Notes: generated from the sequence alone by a model not told the origin. A stretch of 64,000 bases of DNA from Muricea muricata (GCA_963855995.1 OY979716.1:54698281-54762280), one strand, 5' to 3'; shown: positions 1 through 10,500, counted from the first letter of the stretch. Program-made: numbers and translations.

Positions 1-356
1 CTATACTTTGGAACCCTGTAACTTCACTTTAAATATACTTCAGGACTTTCTATTTACATATCTTAAACAAGAGCGGCAATCTCTATGGAACTATCGACTT
101 TTAAAATTCTTTATGGATATAACAAAGCTAAAACCCAACGCTGAATGTTTGCATTCTTTTTGACTGCAGAAATGTCGCCATTGTTGTTGTTGAAAAAGGT
201 TTACGGAAACATTAAATGGTGATTTTCTGCCTCGTTTATCTCCCTGAAAAGTTTTAAAAGTCGATAATTGCATTCACATTTCTGTTCTTGTTTAAAATAT
301 GTAAATACAAAGTCCTGAAATGTATTTAAAGTAAAGTTACAGGGTTCCAAAGTAAA
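1..356. repeat. Fold-back inverted repeat (left edge cut by window)
   Basis: Bases 1 to about 107 read as the reverse complement of about 246 to 356. The arms share blocks such as CTTTGGAACCCTGTAACTT and TTTAAACAAGA, with roughly 15 percent mismatch, around a loop of about 140 bases. No protein is convincing inside. The right arm stops about 45 bases before the truncated transposase fragment that follows, so the fold-back may mark the event that cut that gene. The left limit cannot be seen because the window starts inside it. Confidence 0.75.
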
Positions 357-407
357 GCGTATCACGGATGTCGCGTAAACTTTAGCTTGCGTTTCCAGTC
401 CATTCCT

Positions 408-655
408 TAGATTGTCTACGATTGAACATACCAGCATTCTTGGACGGTAGAGAGCAACTCACCAAAGGAGAGGTTAAAGAAAGCCAATCAATTGCTTCAG
501 TAAGGATACATGTGGAACGAGCTATTCAAAGAGTGAAAAAGTTTCGGCAATTACGCAATGAAATACCACTTGTTTTGCATGGTTCAATTAACCAGATATG
601 GACAGTTGCATGCTTGCTGTGTAATTTTTTACCACCATTGATACAAGAAATGTAA
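408..655 (+). pseudogene. C-terminal fragment of ISL2EU/THAP-type DDE transposase
   Basis: The frame encodes about 80 residues beginning LNIPAFLDGREQLT and continuing IASVRIHVERAIQRVKKF, then stops at 655. The NIP-F-L start and the R-I-H-V-E-R-A-I-R-K block are the C-terminal signature of the DDE_Tnp_4 transposases carried by ISL2EU (IS4EU) elements, in which the HVER glutamate belongs to the catalytic triad. The THAP domain and the first two catalytic aspartates are missing. The gene is cut near 400, next to the fold-back repeat. It converges on the YqaJ-type nuclease gene on the other strand. ISL2EU elements are known to carry both genes, so they probably came from one element. A non-functional remnant. 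Confidence 0.72.
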
Positions 656-1075
656 ATTAACAAGAGTCAAAAACAACACAGACATTCATAGACACAAGAC
701 ACCCACAAACCCAAAGTTTTTATTCTAACTGGTGACAATTTGAATATGCCATATTTCATGGTTTGTGATGCCATCTTGAATGAATTTTTTTTTCATTATT
801 GAGTTTGCCTTACAAATATAGAAACATGAGGTCACTATGGGTGCTATGCATTGCTTTGACTGTTGTGATTCTATAACTTCCAATATGGCATTCCAAACCC
901 CAAAATGGCGCATGCTAATTTGTCATTACACTTGAGTTAGCTCTGGAAACATATTTAATTTGTTTATTAATTCAACAAAGTATGTTGGTTCAAATTCTGT
1001 TCTTATTATTATTATTCCCTTGAATGTATAAACTATAAAATCACAGAACTTTGCTTGGGATAAACCCATTGCCAT
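656..1075. other. Spacer between transposase and nuclease 3' ends
   Basis: About 420 bases of AT-rich sequence between two convergent genes. No open frame with recognisable content is present; it is probably the untranslated middle of the ISL2EU-type element. Confidence 0.5.
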
Positions 1076-1520
1076 TTATATTTGGGAAAAGTAACCATTG
1101 CTGTGATCAGGTTTTATATATGGAACTCCATCTCTACTGCCTACATAAAATTTATCATCATTCAGTAGATCATCTGGATAATAATCACGCTTGGAATAAG
1201 GACACTTAATTTCTATCAAACCTATCTGAGGGTTGTGTGCATTATCACAAATTACTCCATCTGGACTTGCTGCTAGGCAAAACAAACTGGGTTGAATAAC
1301 TAATCTAGTTTCCCTTAAACTTATCTGTTTCTGGTACTGATGCTTTAATATGTCAAGGTACTTTTCACGGGCAACTGGCTCATACATAACTCCATGGTTT
1401 AGGTTTTTTGAACAATGGGAGGTATATGTGACTGGTCCAATGGGTTTAATAGACTAGTAGCCAGTACCTTATGATTGTGTTTTCTAACAAATATGTTGTG
1501 TGCATTACTTGATGTTATTC
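1076..1520 (-). pseudogene. YqaJ-type nuclease gene, 3' half (split by insertion)
   Basis: On the minus strand the frame runs from the insertion point at 1520 to a stop at 1076. It opens with RITSSNAHNIF, matching the conserved R-x-x-RITAS entry motif of YqaJ/lambda-exonuclease-like nucleases. Further on are the metal-binding pieces SPDGVI (Asp) and GLIEIKCPYS (Glu-x-Lys). The frame is not a single uninterrupted ORF in this copy: a frame change lies near 1390-1400, between the PPIVQKT stretch and MYEPVAREKYLDIL. The other half lies at 8287-9258. Removing 1521-8280 and one TTATTC copy rejoins the gene in frame. The family serves in viral recombination and in ISL2EU transposons; its exact job in transposition is not known to me. 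Confidence 0.8.
1515..1520. repeat. Target-site duplication, left copy (TTATTC)
   Basis: TTATTC abuts the left TIR (TACGGTGGCC) and recurs at 8281-8286 right after the other TIR (GGCCACCGTA). Six base pairs fits the IS3EU superfamily. Removing the element with one copy restores the interrupted nuclease reading frame, which makes the call strong. Confidence 0.88.
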
Positions 1521-1862
1521 TACGGTGGCCCGTTAGGGACACACGAGTTCCATAGAAAATGTAAAGCGCTTCCTTAGAAAATGTATAGCTATTCCGTAGA
1601 AGATGCATAACGCTTCCATAGAAACGAATGTGCACAGGATTTTCCGTAGAAAATATGCAGTCTTTCCGTACAAAATGTATAACTGTTCGATAGAAATTGG
1701 GCAACGTTTCCGTAGAAAAAGTATAGTTCCGCCCTAGAATATGTGCTGCTGTTCCGTGGAAAATGTATAGCCCTTCCATACAAAGGGTATACGTCTTCCG
1801 TAGAAAGTTAAAACTAATGCGCGCGCAAGTCCATCATGTGTGTACTATATGAAGTATGGACT
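1521..1862. repeat. Left TIR (342 bp) with about twelve 22-bp subrepeats
   Basis: It starts TACGGTGGCCCGTTAGGGAC. Past the first 30 bases the TIR is a run of about twelve degenerate 22-bp units built on TTCCGTAGAAAATGTATA, one of them about 26-27 bp long. The inner end is a 40-bp block ending GAAGTATGGACT. Arrays of this kind in transposon ends often bind the transposase; that is inference here. Long open frames on both strands in this block are products of the 22-bp periodicity and not genes. Confidence 0.9.
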
Positions 1863-1913
1863 GAACAGCACACAATATCATATCACTGACAATTTGACAA
1901 TATCTTTGACAAT

Positions 1914-3696
1914 ATGGCAGTTTGTCAGCAATGTCTAGCAGAGTTTCCACCTGAAATCTATATAATTCAGTTCTGTCCTTCGTGTGGTTTTCAAAGAAAC
2001 GGTAAGATACCATTTAGTTACTTGATATTAATGCCGTATTATCAATTTTTTCAATATTAATGTAGATTCCTTTCTTTAATACTGCTTAGAGTTTATATGC
2101 AAAAACAATATAATATTGCATTACATATGACATGTTCCTTACCATTAAAAGGGGTTAATACAGTTCGTAATGCAAGCAAACGCTTTGTTTACATTTTGAA
2201 CTGCCATATTTGTAAAATATATAAATATAATACACTTGAAATTCTGACAATTGCCTACAGCAGAATTAATCAAAAACTGCAACCATGAAAAGTAGGAGTC
2301 AGAGAATTAAGACTGGAAAACATCTGTTGCTTCTGTAGTAATCTAGTATTGTGTACCCAGCGGCTGAGCATGATAGTAAAAATGGCAATTTGGTAAATTA
2401 TAGTCAATGATATATTAATATACTTTCATTTTAAATATATTTATACGAATTATCATTATAGCAGTGGATGTTGAACGTGAAGTAATAGAGCACTACTTTC
2501 ATCTTGGTTACAAATACAAACTGATAACTCAACTTCTTAAAAATATACATGGCATAGAAATGTCTGTTCGCACTTTGAAGAGACGTTTGTATGATTATCA
2601 ACTATTTCGTCGAAAAGAAAACGAGAATTTTGATGAAGAGCGTGTCAGAAATATTATAAGGCAAGAAATACAAGGTGCTGGATCTTTGGCTGGTTACAGA
2701 AAGATGTGGCACATCTTGCGTCTGAAACATCAACTACATGCACCTCGACAGCTTGTTGCAACGATTCTAAGAGAACTCGATCCAGAGGCCAGTACTATGA
2801 GAAGAATGAAAAGGTTGAGAAGGCGTCAATATGTCTCTCAAGGTCCCAATCAGTGTTGGCATATTGATGGTGTGTATGCAATATTTTATGTACATTAAAA
2901 GTACATGTAACTGGGACAGAATATTCTAAAAATTTCATTTTTTTAAACAGGTTATGACAAGCTCAAACCATTCGGTTTTCCCATCCATGGTGCTGTTGAT
3001 GGTTTCAGCCGGAAAGTTTTATGGTTGGAGGTTACAAGATCCAACAATGCTCCAGAAACCGTTGCTCAATTCTATTTAGATTGTGTGAGGCAAAACAGAG
3101 GGTGTCCTCTACAGACAAGAAGTGATTGTGGAACTGAAAATGGGGTTATTGCTGCTGCACAATGCTACTTTCGAACAAATGATAACAGTCCATTTCCTGG
3201 AGAACAAGCCCATATTTTTGGAACTTCTACACATAATCAGAGAATTGAAAACTGGTGGTCTCATTTAAAGAAGACTTGTACCAGCTGGTGGATTCAATTT
3301 TTTAAAGATTTAGTTGAGGAAAGACAATTAAACTTGGATCATGAATTTACTAGTGAATGCTTATGGTTTTGTTTTAATGGCATTCTTCAAAGTTCCCTTG
3401 ACGAAGCAAAGTTATACTGGAATACCCATTACATCAGACCGTCTCGCCATGAAACTGTGGCTGGGGTACCAAACATCCTATTTGATATTCCAGAGCAATT
3501 TGGAGGCTTTCACTTTCGTGTCCGAGTCCCTGCAGATAAGTTACAGGAAGTACAAGTTAGATACTCACAGGAAAACAACGAGAATGAATTTGAAGATTAT
3601 TTTGAGTACTTGATGGAATTTTATGAATTACAATATCCTTCCAATTATAATGAAGCTGTTCACGTATTTAATGTTTTAATGAGACATGCAAATTAA
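1914..3696 (+). CDS. Integrase-like transposase (IS3EU-like), three exons, intact
   Basis: Exons 1914-2001, 2462-2869 and 2951-3696 join through GT-AG introns (GTAAG/TATAG; GTGTG/AACAG), both phase 1, to give one uninterrupted frame of about 413 residues. Exon 1 encodes a small zinc ribbon: MAVCQQC followed by FCPSCG. Exon 2 carries a helix-turn-helix-like N-terminal region (SVRTLKRRLYDYQLFRRK). The rve-type catalytic core has first Asp in QCWHIDGYDK, second Asp in TRSDCGTENG and Glu in HNQRIENWWSHL, with about 40 residues between the second Asp and the Glu. ATG at 1914 was chosen because it lies 50 bp inside the TIR and brings in the zinc ribbon in frame. It should cut and join the element ends in the nucleus. 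No inactivating lesion is visible. The splice sites are inferred. Confidence 0.82.
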
Positions 3697-4646
3697 ACAC
3701 AATATGAAAAAGCAATTGTGAAAATTGAACAAAGAATATGTGTGTTTACATGCTTTATCAAAGCACTCACATAAGAGACTCAAATGAAAGAATAGACAAA
3801 ATAAAATGAATGGGTCATTTCAGAAAAGATATACATAACCCACCCACAGAGTAAATTTCAGCCATCCTGAGAGAATGGGGAGGGAACATATATCAAAATA
3901 GTCTTAAGCCTCTGTGGGATGTTTTGAGAAGGGGGGTGGTAGTAATGATTTGCAGGAGGAATGCAGAGAAACGTTGTTCCCTTACTATTTTTGCCTAGGG
4001 TATGCCGTTCCTCTGAGAAAAATCAAAGATAGGGAAATGCTGTTCCTGCGACAAAATTAATGTAAAAATAGACCAGACAGGTCCGTAAAAAATTTTTTGT
4101 CAACAACTGCTGAGTATGCCAGAGTTGTACGTTACTCTCTTTACCAAAGTTATATGTATTTGTAGCCTTCATCGAAATAATATCTGAATGTGGAATTTTT
4201 ACCAACTCTAAAACAAAGATGTGGAACTGTTAATTAATTTTACAAGCAGTGGCCAGGCCTAATTTACTTTCACAACTGGCCACATCCATTTGACTCTCAC
4301 ACTCATGGAAGCATTCCTCCACTTCTATGATCTGCAAATCATCACTGGGAGGGTGGTATTTTCAGTTTCCTCTGTGGGAGGGGTATGGATCTTCTCTGGA
4401 AGAACCCAATTATGTGCAACTGTGCACTGTATATAATATAATTAGTTGGAAAATAACTGTTATTTTATGCATTTGTAATCAAACTATGTGATATATTAGG
4501 TGGAGTAATGTAACCATAACAATAAGATCTATCTACAAGTATGGGATTTGAGTTCATAAGTAGTGCTTTCACTATTCATATCTTAAATTATGCAACAAAT
4601 AATAACAATAACATGACTGGCAATTGTCTGCCTATGTACAGTATAT
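3697..4646. other. Intergenic spacer between convergent element genes
   Basis: About 950 bases between the integrase stop and the HECT stop. It contains several G-rich patches and short open frames with no family resemblance. I see no gene, MITE or strong repeat here. Confidence 0.5.
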
Positions 4647-7600
4647 TTACACCAGTCCAAATCCATAATACTCATCCAGGGCATCGTCCAATGCTTTCTC
4701 AAAATCTTTGCTGTCACTGTAGTGCACTGGAAACATGATACTTGGATCACATGTAGAAACAGTTGGACGGCATCTACAGTTAGCTGGACAACCATGCTTG
4801 AACTGGAGCTTGATGTGTACTTCAGCACCAAGGGGTGTGATAGTATTACTTCCTGTTATAAATCGGTACAGCTTTGATAATGGATTTTCAGCTAAAAGTT
4901 AATTTATAAATTTCAGTAATATTTTTGTGTCATGCCGTATTAGTTGCAACAGTACATTGTTTGGGAGATTCATTAAATAATTAAAATTTGTACCTTCTCT
5001 TGTTTCCACATCTTGCACATAATCACAGTAAAACTTGTGGATATTTATTTCCTCTAATTTTTTGTTGCTGCCTTCTGGACTACCATCCACAATAATATTA
5101 TCCAGGATTTTATCAGCAGTTAACTGGAAGTGCGCAGCACCTTCTATGGTGAGCATTGTTGCCATAACCTCCCTGTGAATTTTGATTTGCTCCAACACTC
5201 CAAAGAGCATCAAACCAGACGTCAACTGGTCCATCATTGCTAACATGGGGTGTATCCCTCCAATCACTAGTGATCTGCAAAATACTGCCCGTGTGTTAGA
5301 TTCCCCCTATACCCAATGGACTGTAAAACATCAAGTGTGGTATCTTCAGACAACACAGCCTTCACTTCTTCATCAGTTGCACATTTTTTTATCTAAATGT
5401 TGAAGAATAAATCAATGTATACAGAGTTAAGGCACAGAATCACTATTTGTAATACATATTACACCTTCAACCCACTGGTGCCTAAGTTTCCTTTTTGAAG
5501 ACAATTATATATATAAATAATTTGATCAATGAATCAAAAGCTGTTGAAGTAAATGTACCTTATCAATTTCATTCTTGATTTTTATGTCTTCCACATGCTC
5601 CAACCAATTATACGAATGGATACTACATATCCCTCTTGCAACATACTCAAACACATCTTCAGATAGCAAGCAAGGAGCTGGTCCTTCTTGTGCAAGAGAT
5701 GATGCCATCAATTCACCAGCAACCTTGAATTCCTCATTGGCCAATGCTCGACTGTTTACCAAAGGATACCCATTTGAATTAAAAAGGGTAAACTTGATAT
5801 GGTGCAAGACATCTGCAAAACACAAAAGAAAGAACAATTATACACATGTAAAAATCTCACAACTTGTTGCAAGTCCGAAAACAAGCCGTCAACAAGTTGT
5901 GTTCGCACGGCTTGTTACAAGTTGTCAACAAGTTTGGAACAAGCTGTTAACAACTTGTAACAACCTTGTTGATATTATCAGACTTGTTACAAGGTTGTTC
6001 CAACAAGGCTGTTACAATCATGATATAACAATATTGCTACAACCTTGTGTTGTCAACCTTGTAACATTCTTGTTATATCAAGACCGTATCAGACTTGCTA
6101 CAACAACCTTGTAACAAGTCTGATAATGAAATCAAGCTTGTTACAAGTTAACAACTTGTTCCAAACTTGTTACAACAAACCAGGAACAAGCCGTGCAAAC
6201 ACAATTTGTTGACAACTTGTGAACAGACTTGTTACAACTTGTTTGCAGACTTGTAACAACTAGTGCATTTTTACGCGTGTACTACATTAAAACTAACCAA
6301 AAATTTTAACATCTTACTAAGGGCAACTGTATGTCTTTGCCAAATTAACACTAAAAAAAACATTTAAAAAACACTTACCTGTAAAGAACTCCCGCCTCGG
6401 CCCTCCTCCATCCACTGCTGGTTCACCTGAGAAGGTAATCTTAAGGATTCCCTCTGGCTTGAACCACTTTTTTCTCCTGGCATCCACATAATCACTAAAA
6501 CATTCACGTCTTCGGATGTTTACTCTGTTTCTGGTAGTTCGGATCACATTATGTTGAAGCTTTTCAACCACTCTCTTTCGAGCTTCCTCAGTCTGATGCA
6601 CAAAGTCATCCAAATCACCAGGGAGATCAATAATTTCTTCGATATCAGGATTATCTTCATTCTCATTTGGTTCAACATCACCAATTGGGTCTACCCAGCT
6701 CTCCGCACACATGTCTGCATGCTCTTCAATGTCAGTCCGGGAGAAATAACCAAGACATGTGGGACATTGATGTGGCACAAGATAAGTATCTATGCTATAT
6801 TTACTTGGTACTACTGATGAAGATTGTTGACCAGTGTTGATTGCTGTAGGTAGTTGGTTGTTTTTGGTGTTAGTTGTTCCACTCACTTGTACTTCCCAGA
6901 TGTTATTATGGCTAGTAGTGGGTAATGCAGTTGAGGATGATTGGTTCACTGGGTTCTTTACTATCATAGAACTTATCTCTTCAATTTCTGCATCATTGTC
7001 ACTGCTCTCGTCAGACATCGAATTTTCAAAGTCAGTTTCAGTGCAGAGCCAAAAGTACATTTTTGAGTATGGCAAAAGTAAATCCTCCTTGTACTCAGAT
7101 AAAACAAATGGCATACTACTCTTCGGCAAGTTTTTTACAATTGACAAATCATGGTACAATATGACATATTTCTGATTTTTATTAAATTGCTGATAGTGAC
7201 GGGCATGTTTTTCAATTGCCTTTTGCAAAAGAGTCTCGGCATTACTATGTGAAGAGACTGCTATTGTTATTGTCCTTGATTTGACTTTGGTCAATATCCC
7301 ATCACCATTCTTGTCTTGCACTATGCCGACTTTAACTTTTACCTCTACAGATTGTTTTGCTCGCTTTCCTCCAGTTTTGGGCTTAAATCTTGACGATCGA
7401 TCAGCCTCCTTTCTCTTGCGAAAGTCTTCCAATGATAGAGGTTCAGTTTGCTTAATTGTACTTGCACCTTGGTTTTTTCCACTAGACAAATGTTCCGATG
7501 GAACTTTATAAAGTAACATGAGATATAATATGAAATGTATTAAAAAGCATGTACATGTAAGTTACCACATTCTATCACACATTCACACAAACACACAATA

Positions 7601-7853
7601 TAAATGATGAACCAAATATAAAGAATATACACTCATAAACATGTACTAAATTGTATGTCAGTACATATTTTTACATCACATGGCAAGTAACCAAACCATT
7701 CATCTAATCATTATCTGATATCATTGTCTCATACATAAATTTACATAATTCTATATATTATTACGTACCGGGATTAGATGCCGAGCACACCCCACAGTTG
7801 TGGCAATATTTACTGTTATCAATTAGCTTTGTTCCGCAGTTTTTACAAAACAT
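4647..7853 (-). pseudogene. HECT E3 ubiquitin ligase with zinc ribbon and UBZ-like finger (one frameshift)
   Basis: Five exons on the minus strand: 7853-7769, 7503-6379, 5812-5559, 5392-4994 and 4891-4647, all with GT-AG borders and matching phases, total about 702 residues. Exon 1 is a zinc ribbon (MFCKNCG, then KYCHNCG). Exon 2 holds a basic region, a Ser/Asn-rich linker, a C2HC/UBZ-like finger (CPTCLGYFSRTDIEEHADMC) and the HECT start (GEPAVDGGGPRREFF). Exons 3-5 complete the HECT domain. The C-lobe has RPTVSTCDPSIMFP, where the TC cysteine would form the ubiquitin thioester, and ends YYGFGLV. Exon 4 is 399 nt instead of the 400 the phases require: one base is missing near 5270-5280, between YFAD and SLVIGG. 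Otherwise complete. It resembles G2E3-like proteins common in cnidarians and fish. A role in protecting the transposase or altering host repair is speculation. Confidence 0.78.
5840..6285. mobile_element. Palindromic MITE in HECT intron 2
   Basis: It begins TACACATGTAAAAATCTCAC and ends GCATTTTTACGCGTGTA, which are inverted copies. The interior is packed with CAACTTGTTAC/GTAACAAGTTG blocks that pair along its whole length, so a strand could fold into a long hairpin. There is no coding content. It sits wholly inside the intron (5813-6378) and should be removed by splicing. I recognise this CAACTTGTTGCAAG type as abundant in cnidarian genomes (recollection, not checked). Confidence 0.75.
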
Positions 7854-7938
7854 TTCGCCATCTTTTTGACGTCCAGACAACCAGGTCACAAAATAAATAG
7901 ATAAATGACTTTTTCGTGACCAGGCAAATAAACGTGCA

Positions 7939-8280
7939 AGTCCATACTTCATATAGTACACACATGATGGACTTGCGCGCGCATTAGTTTTAACTTTCTA
8001 CGGAAGACGTATACCCTTTGTATGGAAGGGCTATACATTTTCCACGGAACAGCAGCACATATTCTAGGGCGGAACTATACTTTTTCTACGGAAACGTTGC
8101 CCAATTTCTATCGAACAGTTATACATTTTGTACGGAAAGGCTGCATATTTTCTACGGAAAATCCTGTGCACATTCGTTTCTATGGAAGCGTTATGCATCT
8201 TCTACGGAATAGCTATACATTTTCTAAGGAAGCGCTTCACATTTTCTATGGAACTCGTGTGTCCCTAACGGGCCACCGTA
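7939..8280. repeat. Right TIR (342 bp) with 22-bp subrepeats
   Basis: Reverse complement of the left TIR with two substitutions seen by eye. It ends CTAACGGGCCACCGTA and is followed by the TTATTC duplication at 8281-8286. It has the same 22-bp subrepeat array as the left end. Confidence 0.9.
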
Positions 8281-8286
8281 TTATTC

Positions 8287-9258
8287 TCATCTTCCTTGAC
8301 TCCATCCATTTAGGATTATTGCATTGCCCAACAGTTTCTTTTTCAACTGATTGTTCATTAGAAATTTTAATGGTTTCCAAGTAAGACATCTCCACATTAG
8401 TCAAGTTCCAATCTGGCCTAAATTTAGTTTCCAGGATAAATGCAAGAGGTAAATCAATTTTAGATATATTAGGTGAATCTGGCTTTTGTGGACAATCTTC
8501 TCTGACGTTATACAAAACTTTGAAATTAAACTCAACTGGTTGTAACTGGTACGATAATAATGAACCCACAAGAAAATTTCCAAATTCAGTTTTCACAGAG
8601 CCTGCTGTTGAAACAGGTTGAATGCAATGAGCAAAACCAATGTTCTTGTCTATAGAGCTTAATGAATTCTGCAACTGTTTCGTTCTTTTTCCAAATTCGT
8701 GTTTGTTTAATTTAATCTCGGGTCGTATACTGTACATCTAATTCCTTTTTTTTTTTGAGACTGACTTTTGGACAGTTGTTTTCATAACAGGCTCTTTTAG
8801 ATGCAACGAGTTTTCTCCTGGAAGACCCCACTTTCGCAAGGCGCTTGTGCAAGCTTTTTCCTTCAGTACGGTCCTAAGACCTCTTAAAGAATAGTCAGCC
8901 AACTCAAATAGAATAGCCATGACATGATTAGAATAGCCACTTTGCCAGCTGGGCATGAACATGAACCACTTATAACAAGTCCAGTCTTACGATCGATCGT
9001 GGCGCTCACGAAACGCTGAACTTTTTTCATACTCGCCTGACACTTAACAACAAAATGATCTTTTGTTTTTGCAGTAAATACTGAATCCGATGACAAAAAT
9101 CGTTCTTCTTTAAGTTTTCTTCTTCGTATCATTGTTTTCATAACAGATTGATCTTTTTGCTTACCACTGGCATCTCGGTGTTTTTCGATTTCTTTAATCG
9201 TAAAAGTCGGTAAAAACTCCAAGGATTTTCCCCAATCTATTCCACACATGCTTTCCAC
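8287..9258 (-). pseudogene. YqaJ/SWIM nuclease gene, 5' half
   Basis: Starts near 9258 (MESMCGIDWGKSLEFL) and runs to the insertion site at 8287. The first part ends in a SWIM-like zinc motif SGSCSCPAG, followed after a one-base shift by SGYSNHVMAILFELADY. The expected third ligand Cys (GYCNHV) is Ser here. The next part, CTSALRKWGLPG, is typical of SWIM/YqaJ proteins of ISL2EU elements. A stop and a frame change follow near 8738. The last frame ends KWMESRKMRI at the insertion site and continues as RITSSNAHNIF at 1520. So the gene already had at least two lesions besides the insertion, making it an old host for a young insertion. Confidence 0.72.
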
Positions 9259-9727
9259 TACATTTTCTTTATCATTATCAGTTTTTTGAGAAGAAATGTG
9301 CGTCCTTTTTGATGTATCTTTGTTAAAGTCATCGCCCTTTTTAGCCGCCTTTTTTTTTTTTTTTTTACAAAGCTGTCATTCCCCGCCTCGTTTTGATATT
9401 TTGGTTTCCCGCCAAAATTTAAATCGGGAAATGTGTATTCACACTGCTATACCAAAGAGTTCTCAAAATAGCTTTCAAAGCATCTTAAATAGTTAACAAA
9501 TAATTTTACTATTTGTAGACAAAAAAGTCTTCAAGAAAAAATCAATGTGTAGCTAAATTAGAAGTGATGACAAAAATTAGGTGTTCTCTGACAAAAAAAA
9601 TTACTCTATTGTAAATGAGTTTTCAGTTAGCCTTCAACAGGCATATATACAATGTAAAAACTGAAAGTGGCTTTTGAAACTACAATCTTTTTCATCAAAT
9701 TTTATCATCATTTACTTCATTATCACT
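9259..9727. other. Non-coding stretch with poly-T tract
   Basis: It contains a run of about 17 T at 9350-9366, a small CCCGCCAAAATTTAAATCGGG block and AT-rich sequence. The upstream end of the ISL2EU-type element probably lies here, but I cannot place its TIR. Confidence 0.4.
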
Positions 9728-10500
9728 TAGTCCGTGGGCTGTGGACCGAAATTGTTTAGTTTCGTTGCCGTCATCGCGGTGCTAAGGTAACTTTACACCG
9801 TTCTATAGATTTCGATGTGCTGAATTCAAATTTCGTTATTCCCACTCGCGTAAACTCGCAGTTTTCTCGTAAATGGCAATTGAAGTTACTTCGTTTCGGC
9901 CATTTTGATTTGGCGGCACCTTTCATCTTACGGCATTTTAACATGAAGTATCTGAAGTCATGTTGCACCACAGGTTTATAAACAAACTCAGTTTAGCTCT
10001 ATCTTATTTCGACACGAATACAACCCTTTAAAAGACAGGGAATCAGCTATAAATCATGTAAGTTATTTTATGATCATTAAATAAAAGTAGATAATGTGTT
10101 TACAATTTTTCATATCACAGTATACATATTGACTAAAATGTATATCCTGTTAAAATATTCCATAATAGTACTATTGAACATTTTATATCAATTAAACTAC
10201 TTATTTACTGTATACACGTATTTACAGATTAAAAAATTTCGTCATCGCTTAAACATTCAGGATAGGCCGTATTCTGTGACATCAAAAGCCGTTGAGAAAA
10301 TGATTTTCGTTGCCCCAGTTTCCCAACTACATTTTCTCGATATGATTCTATGAACTTTTACGATAAAAAATCTATCTTTTTTTTTTCCCAGGAAACTTCA
10401 TGTTATTTACAATTTATTGTACTAGTCCAAGTCTCTTAGCAGGGGGGGGGGGTTTCTCGCGGATACAGGCATTTTTGTATTATTTTGATCACAGAGTTCA
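9728..10500. repeat. Left inverted arm of the 7.5-kb element
   Basis: Pairs with 16654-17191 and 14870-15146 in inverted orientation. It includes the block CGTTGCCGTCATCGCGGTG near the outer end. Near 10441 it holds a run of 12 G where the partner copy (14923) has only five C, an expanded homopolymer. Confidence 0.8.

Larger units (their letters stand above)
1521..8280. mobile_element. IS3EU-like DNA transposon carrying integrase and HECT ligase
   Basis: A 6,760-bp element bounded by 342-bp TIRs and a 6-bp TTATTC duplication, inserted in an ISL2EU-type nuclease gene. It holds two convergent genes: a plus-strand integrase-like transposase (1914-3696) and a minus-strand HECT-type ubiquitin ligase (7853-4647). 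Each gene starts within about 100 bp of a TIR. The TIRs differ at about two positions, so insertion was recent. The IS3EU name rests on the integrase type and 6-bp duplication (family knowledge); I cannot verify the superfamily by search. The HECT gene is cargo or an accessory factor; its role is unknown. A palindromic MITE sits in its second intron. Confidence 0.8.

Noticed and set aside
1551..1800. Open frames and CRISPR-like regular spacing in the left TIR (and mirrored at 7960-8260)
   Set aside because: The 22-bp units are contiguous with no spacers and lie in transposon ends. The frames are open only because of the short period.
422..9258. The transposase fragment and nuclease as a bacterial-type operon or contamination
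   Set aside because: The genes are convergent, GT-AG introns are abundant nearby, and the nuclease contains a eukaryotic-type transposon.
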